A stretch of DNA of 15,538 bases, taken from positions 1 through 15,538 of the forward strand of contig CANHVD010000059.1 of assembly GCA_947463775.1 (NCBI GenBank). Direction: 5' to 3'. Below, piece after piece: positions 14,174-15,538 of this stretch. The position numbers and the translations under genes are program-made. The notes beneath the pieces were generated by a model that was not told the origin of the DNA, did no database searches, and was given only the letters and a program-made list of their open reading frames with translations. The DNA is from Planctomycetaceae bacterium. Lineage in GTDB: Bacteria; Planctomycetota; Planctomycetia; Planctomycetales; Planctomycetaceae. The first letter of the stretch is position 1. Every line of letters starts with the position of its first letter.

Positions 14174-15157
14174 ATGCCCCTGCAGACTTTCAATTATCGC
14201 CTCATTACTCGCAGTGACTTCGACGGCCTCGTCAGTGCCGCGCTGCTGCGTGAACTACAGATGCTCGACGACATTATGTTCGTGCATCCAAAGGATATGC
14301 AGGACGGTCTGATTGAGGTCACTTCGCGTGACATTATCACGAATCTGCCTTACGTCGCCAGTTGCCATCTTTGCTTTGATCATCATGCCAGCGAAGCGAT
14401 TCGTAACGGCCAGACAATTCGCCAGAACTACATTCTCGACCCTGATGCCGATTCAGCCGCTCGCGTAGTCTACAACTATTTCGGTGGGGCGGCTCGCTTC
14501 CGACATATCAGCACAGAGATGATGGAAGCGGTCGACAAGTGTGACTCCGGCCGATTCTCTCGTGAAGACATTCTGTCCCCAAAGCGCTGGGACCTGCTGA
14601 ACTTTGTGATGGATCCTCGGACCGGACTTGGTCGATTCCGGGATTTCCGGATCTCCAACTATCAACTGATGATGGCTCTGGTGGATTACTGCCGCAGTCA
14701 CACAATCGAAGACATTCTGCATCTTCAGGACGTACGGGAACGAGTAGACCTTTATAACAGTCAGCGATCTGATTACTGCGACCAGGTGGCTCGCTGTTCC
14801 GGAATCTACGGCAACGTAGCAGTGATCGACCTTCGCTTTGAAGAAGTGATCTACTGTGGCAACCGATTCCTGTCTTATGCCCTGCTGCCAGAGTGCAATG
14901 TGTCAGTGCATCTGCTGAGAAGCCGGCAGCCCGGTATGACCGTGCTGGCCGTTGGCAAGTCGATCCTGAATCGCACCAATCCTGTTGAAGTCGGCCAACT
15001 GATGCTGAAGCATGGCGGCGGCGGTCACTCTGCAGCCGGAACATGTCAGATTCCATCCGATGATGCCGATGCATTGCTGCCGGAAATCGTCGAAGCCCTG
15101 AATCAGAGCATTGACATTATTGCGGAGAATCCCCTGCTGGCGGCGTTGGCCCGATAA
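14174..15157 (+). CDS. DHH-family phosphoesterase (NrnA/exopolyphosphatase-like)
   Basis: A 327-residue cytoplasmic hydrolase of the DHH superfamily, whose members (NrnA, RecJ, pyrophosphatases) use Mn ions to cut phosphoesters such as short RNAs, cyclic-dinucleotide products or pAp. Motif I is SDFDGLVSAALL (Asp15 and Asp17 at 15-18), and the name-giving FDHHAS is at 68-73 (DHH at 69-71). A further conserved aspartate appears in AVDKCDSG. The DHHA1 substrate domain closes with the Gly-rich HGGGGHSAAG at about 280-289. Length of about 330 fits NrnA-like proteins. A GTG nine bases upstream, at 14165, is an alternative start, but the ATG has a GAG at a better distance. It stands alone, with no obvious partner. 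The substrate cannot be told from motifs: NrnA-like oligonucleotide or pAp cleavage is likely, and the name 'exopolyphosphatase' is used for relatives without strong proof. Confidence 0.9.
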   Translation: MPLQTFNYRLITRSDFDGLVSAALLRELQMLDDIMFVHPKDMQDGLIEVTSRDIITNLPYVASCHLCFDHHASEAIRNGQTIRQNYILDPDADSAARVVYNYFGGAARFRHISTEMMEAVDKCDSGRFSREDILSPKRWDLLNFVMDPRTGLGRFRDFRISNYQLMMALVDYCRSHTIEDILHLQDVRERVDLYNSQRSDYCDQVARCSGIYGNVAVIDLRFEEVIYCGNRFLSYALLPECNVSVHLLRSRQPGMTVLAVGKSILNRTNPVEVGQLMLKHGGGGHSAAGTCQIPSDDADALLPEIVEALNQSIDIIAENPLLAALAR

Positions 15158-15166
15158 TACCATCGC

Positions 15167-15202
15167 AAAAAAACGGCTGTCCGACGTTGCCATCGGACAG
15201 CC
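15167..15202 (-). terminator. Intrinsic terminator for the glutamine synthetase transcript
   Basis: A perfect 10-bp stem (15175-15184 with 15193-15202, GGCTGTCCGA paired with TCGGACAGCC) with an 8-base loop is followed, on the minus strand, by GTTTTTTT (plus-strand A run at 15167-15173). It lies about 118 bases past the glutamine synthetase stop codon. Only ten bases separate the DHH stop codon from the A run, so plus-strand transcripts would also read through the hairpin but without a T run. Confidence 0.9.
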
Positions 15203-15319
15203 TGGGAGGATTGATCAGTGGATCGCTCCAAAGATCAGCAGTGACTCCCGATCCAGTCACCTCCTGACGAGGCAGATGAACCGCACCGTTTCGGGATGAC
15301 TGGTTCAATCAAACATCAA

Positions 15320-15538
15320 TCAGATCTTCACAGCCTTGACGGTGCGAATGATCTCAGCAGCAACCTTGTAAGGGTCAGCGTTAGACGCTGGGCGTCGGTC
15401 TTCGAGCCAGCCCTTCCAGCCATTCTGAACAGTCGCTACCGGAATACGGATCGAAGCACCACGGTCAGAAACGCCGAAGCTGAACTTGTCGATAGACTGA
15501 GTTTCATGCTTGCCGGTCAGACGCATATGGTTGTCAGC
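15320..15538 (-). CDS. Type II glutamine synthetase, C-terminal end (partial, 5' end missing)
   Basis: The last 72 residues of glutamine synthetase, which makes glutamine from glutamate, ammonia and ATP in the cytoplasm. The segment begins ADNHMRLTGKHETQSI and continues FSFGVSDRGASIRIP and WLEDRRPASNADPY, the C-terminal blocks of the type II enzymes (GSII) best known from eukaryotes and from GlnII of rhizobia and actinomycetes; the RLTGKHET and EDRRPASNxDPY strings are characteristic, with the invariant substrate-binding arginines. The common bacterial GSI has a different C-terminus with an adenylylation tyrosine, which is absent here. The frame continues past the right edge. The transcript is closed by the terminator at 15167-15202, so this is the last gene of its unit. 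The symbol glnII would fit but I leave it blank because only the end is visible. Confidence 0.92.
   Translation of the reverse strand, partial: ADNHMRLTGKHETQSIDKFSFGVSDRGASIRIPVATVQNGWKGWLEDRRPASNADPYKVAAEIIRTVKAVKI

Noticed and set aside
14508..15074. Minus-strand open frame of 188 codons inside the DHH gene.
   Set aside because: The plus strand carries the DHH and GGGGH motifs. The shadow product has no recognisable domain.

Overview
The window reads as ordinary chromosomal DNA of a planctomycete (Planctomycetota, probably Planctomycetia). The evidence is a very large secreted 'PVC-type' dehydrogenase with a single C-terminal haem c site, a DUF1080 protein, a secreted PQQ-like beta-propeller protein, a Tat-exported Gfo/Idh-like protein, and a bacterial copy of the tetrahydromethanopterin enzyme Ftr. 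Weak or absent Shine-Dalgarno sequences at many starts and moderate GC fit this. The species cannot be named from the window. I saw no transposase, integrase, phage gene, tRNA, rRNA or CRISPR array.

Layout. 1-408 (-): start of an amidohydrolase of the L-fuconolactonase type, cut by the window edge. 409-615: gap holding a 68-bp imperfect inverted repeat. 616-1872 (-): moeA, the last step of molybdenum cofactor synthesis. 1956-1987: hairpin that probably ends the next unit. 2024-6111 (-): a two-gene unit of PVC dehydrogenase followed by DUF1080 protein, both with signal peptides. 6227-8649 (-): a one-carbon unit of 5-formyltetrahydrofolate cyclo-ligase, ftr and a HAD-family protein; the first two genes overlap by 4 bp. 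8650-9106: divergent gap. 9107-10357 (+): secreted PQQ-like propeller protein, followed by a strong terminator at 10446-10494. 10584-10970 (-): small secreted protein of unknown function. 11189-12457 (-): Tat-exported protein. 12505-13743 (-): ZIP metal transporter with a histidine-rich loop. 13744-14173: divergent gap with one doubtful 50-codon ORF. 14174-15157 (+): DHH phosphoesterase. 15167-15202: terminator facing the minus strand. 15320-15538 (-): C-terminal end of a type II (eukaryote-like) glutamine synthetase.

How the genes work together. Two groupings look functional. In the first, the PVC dehydrogenase could oxidise a sugar outside the cytoplasm and pass electrons to its own haem, while the DUF1080 protein (a family linked to 3-keto-sugar hydrolysis) cleaves the product. 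In the second, Ftr makes or uses N5-formyl-tetrahydromethanopterin and is translationally coupled to the enzyme that closes N5-formyl-tetrahydrofolate to the methenyl form, so the two C1-carrier systems meet in one transcript. The remaining genes are housekeeping or secreted proteins without clear links. I found no defence system or mobile island. The best candidates for something new are the coupled C1 pair, the haem dehydrogenase/DUF1080 pair and the inverted repeat.
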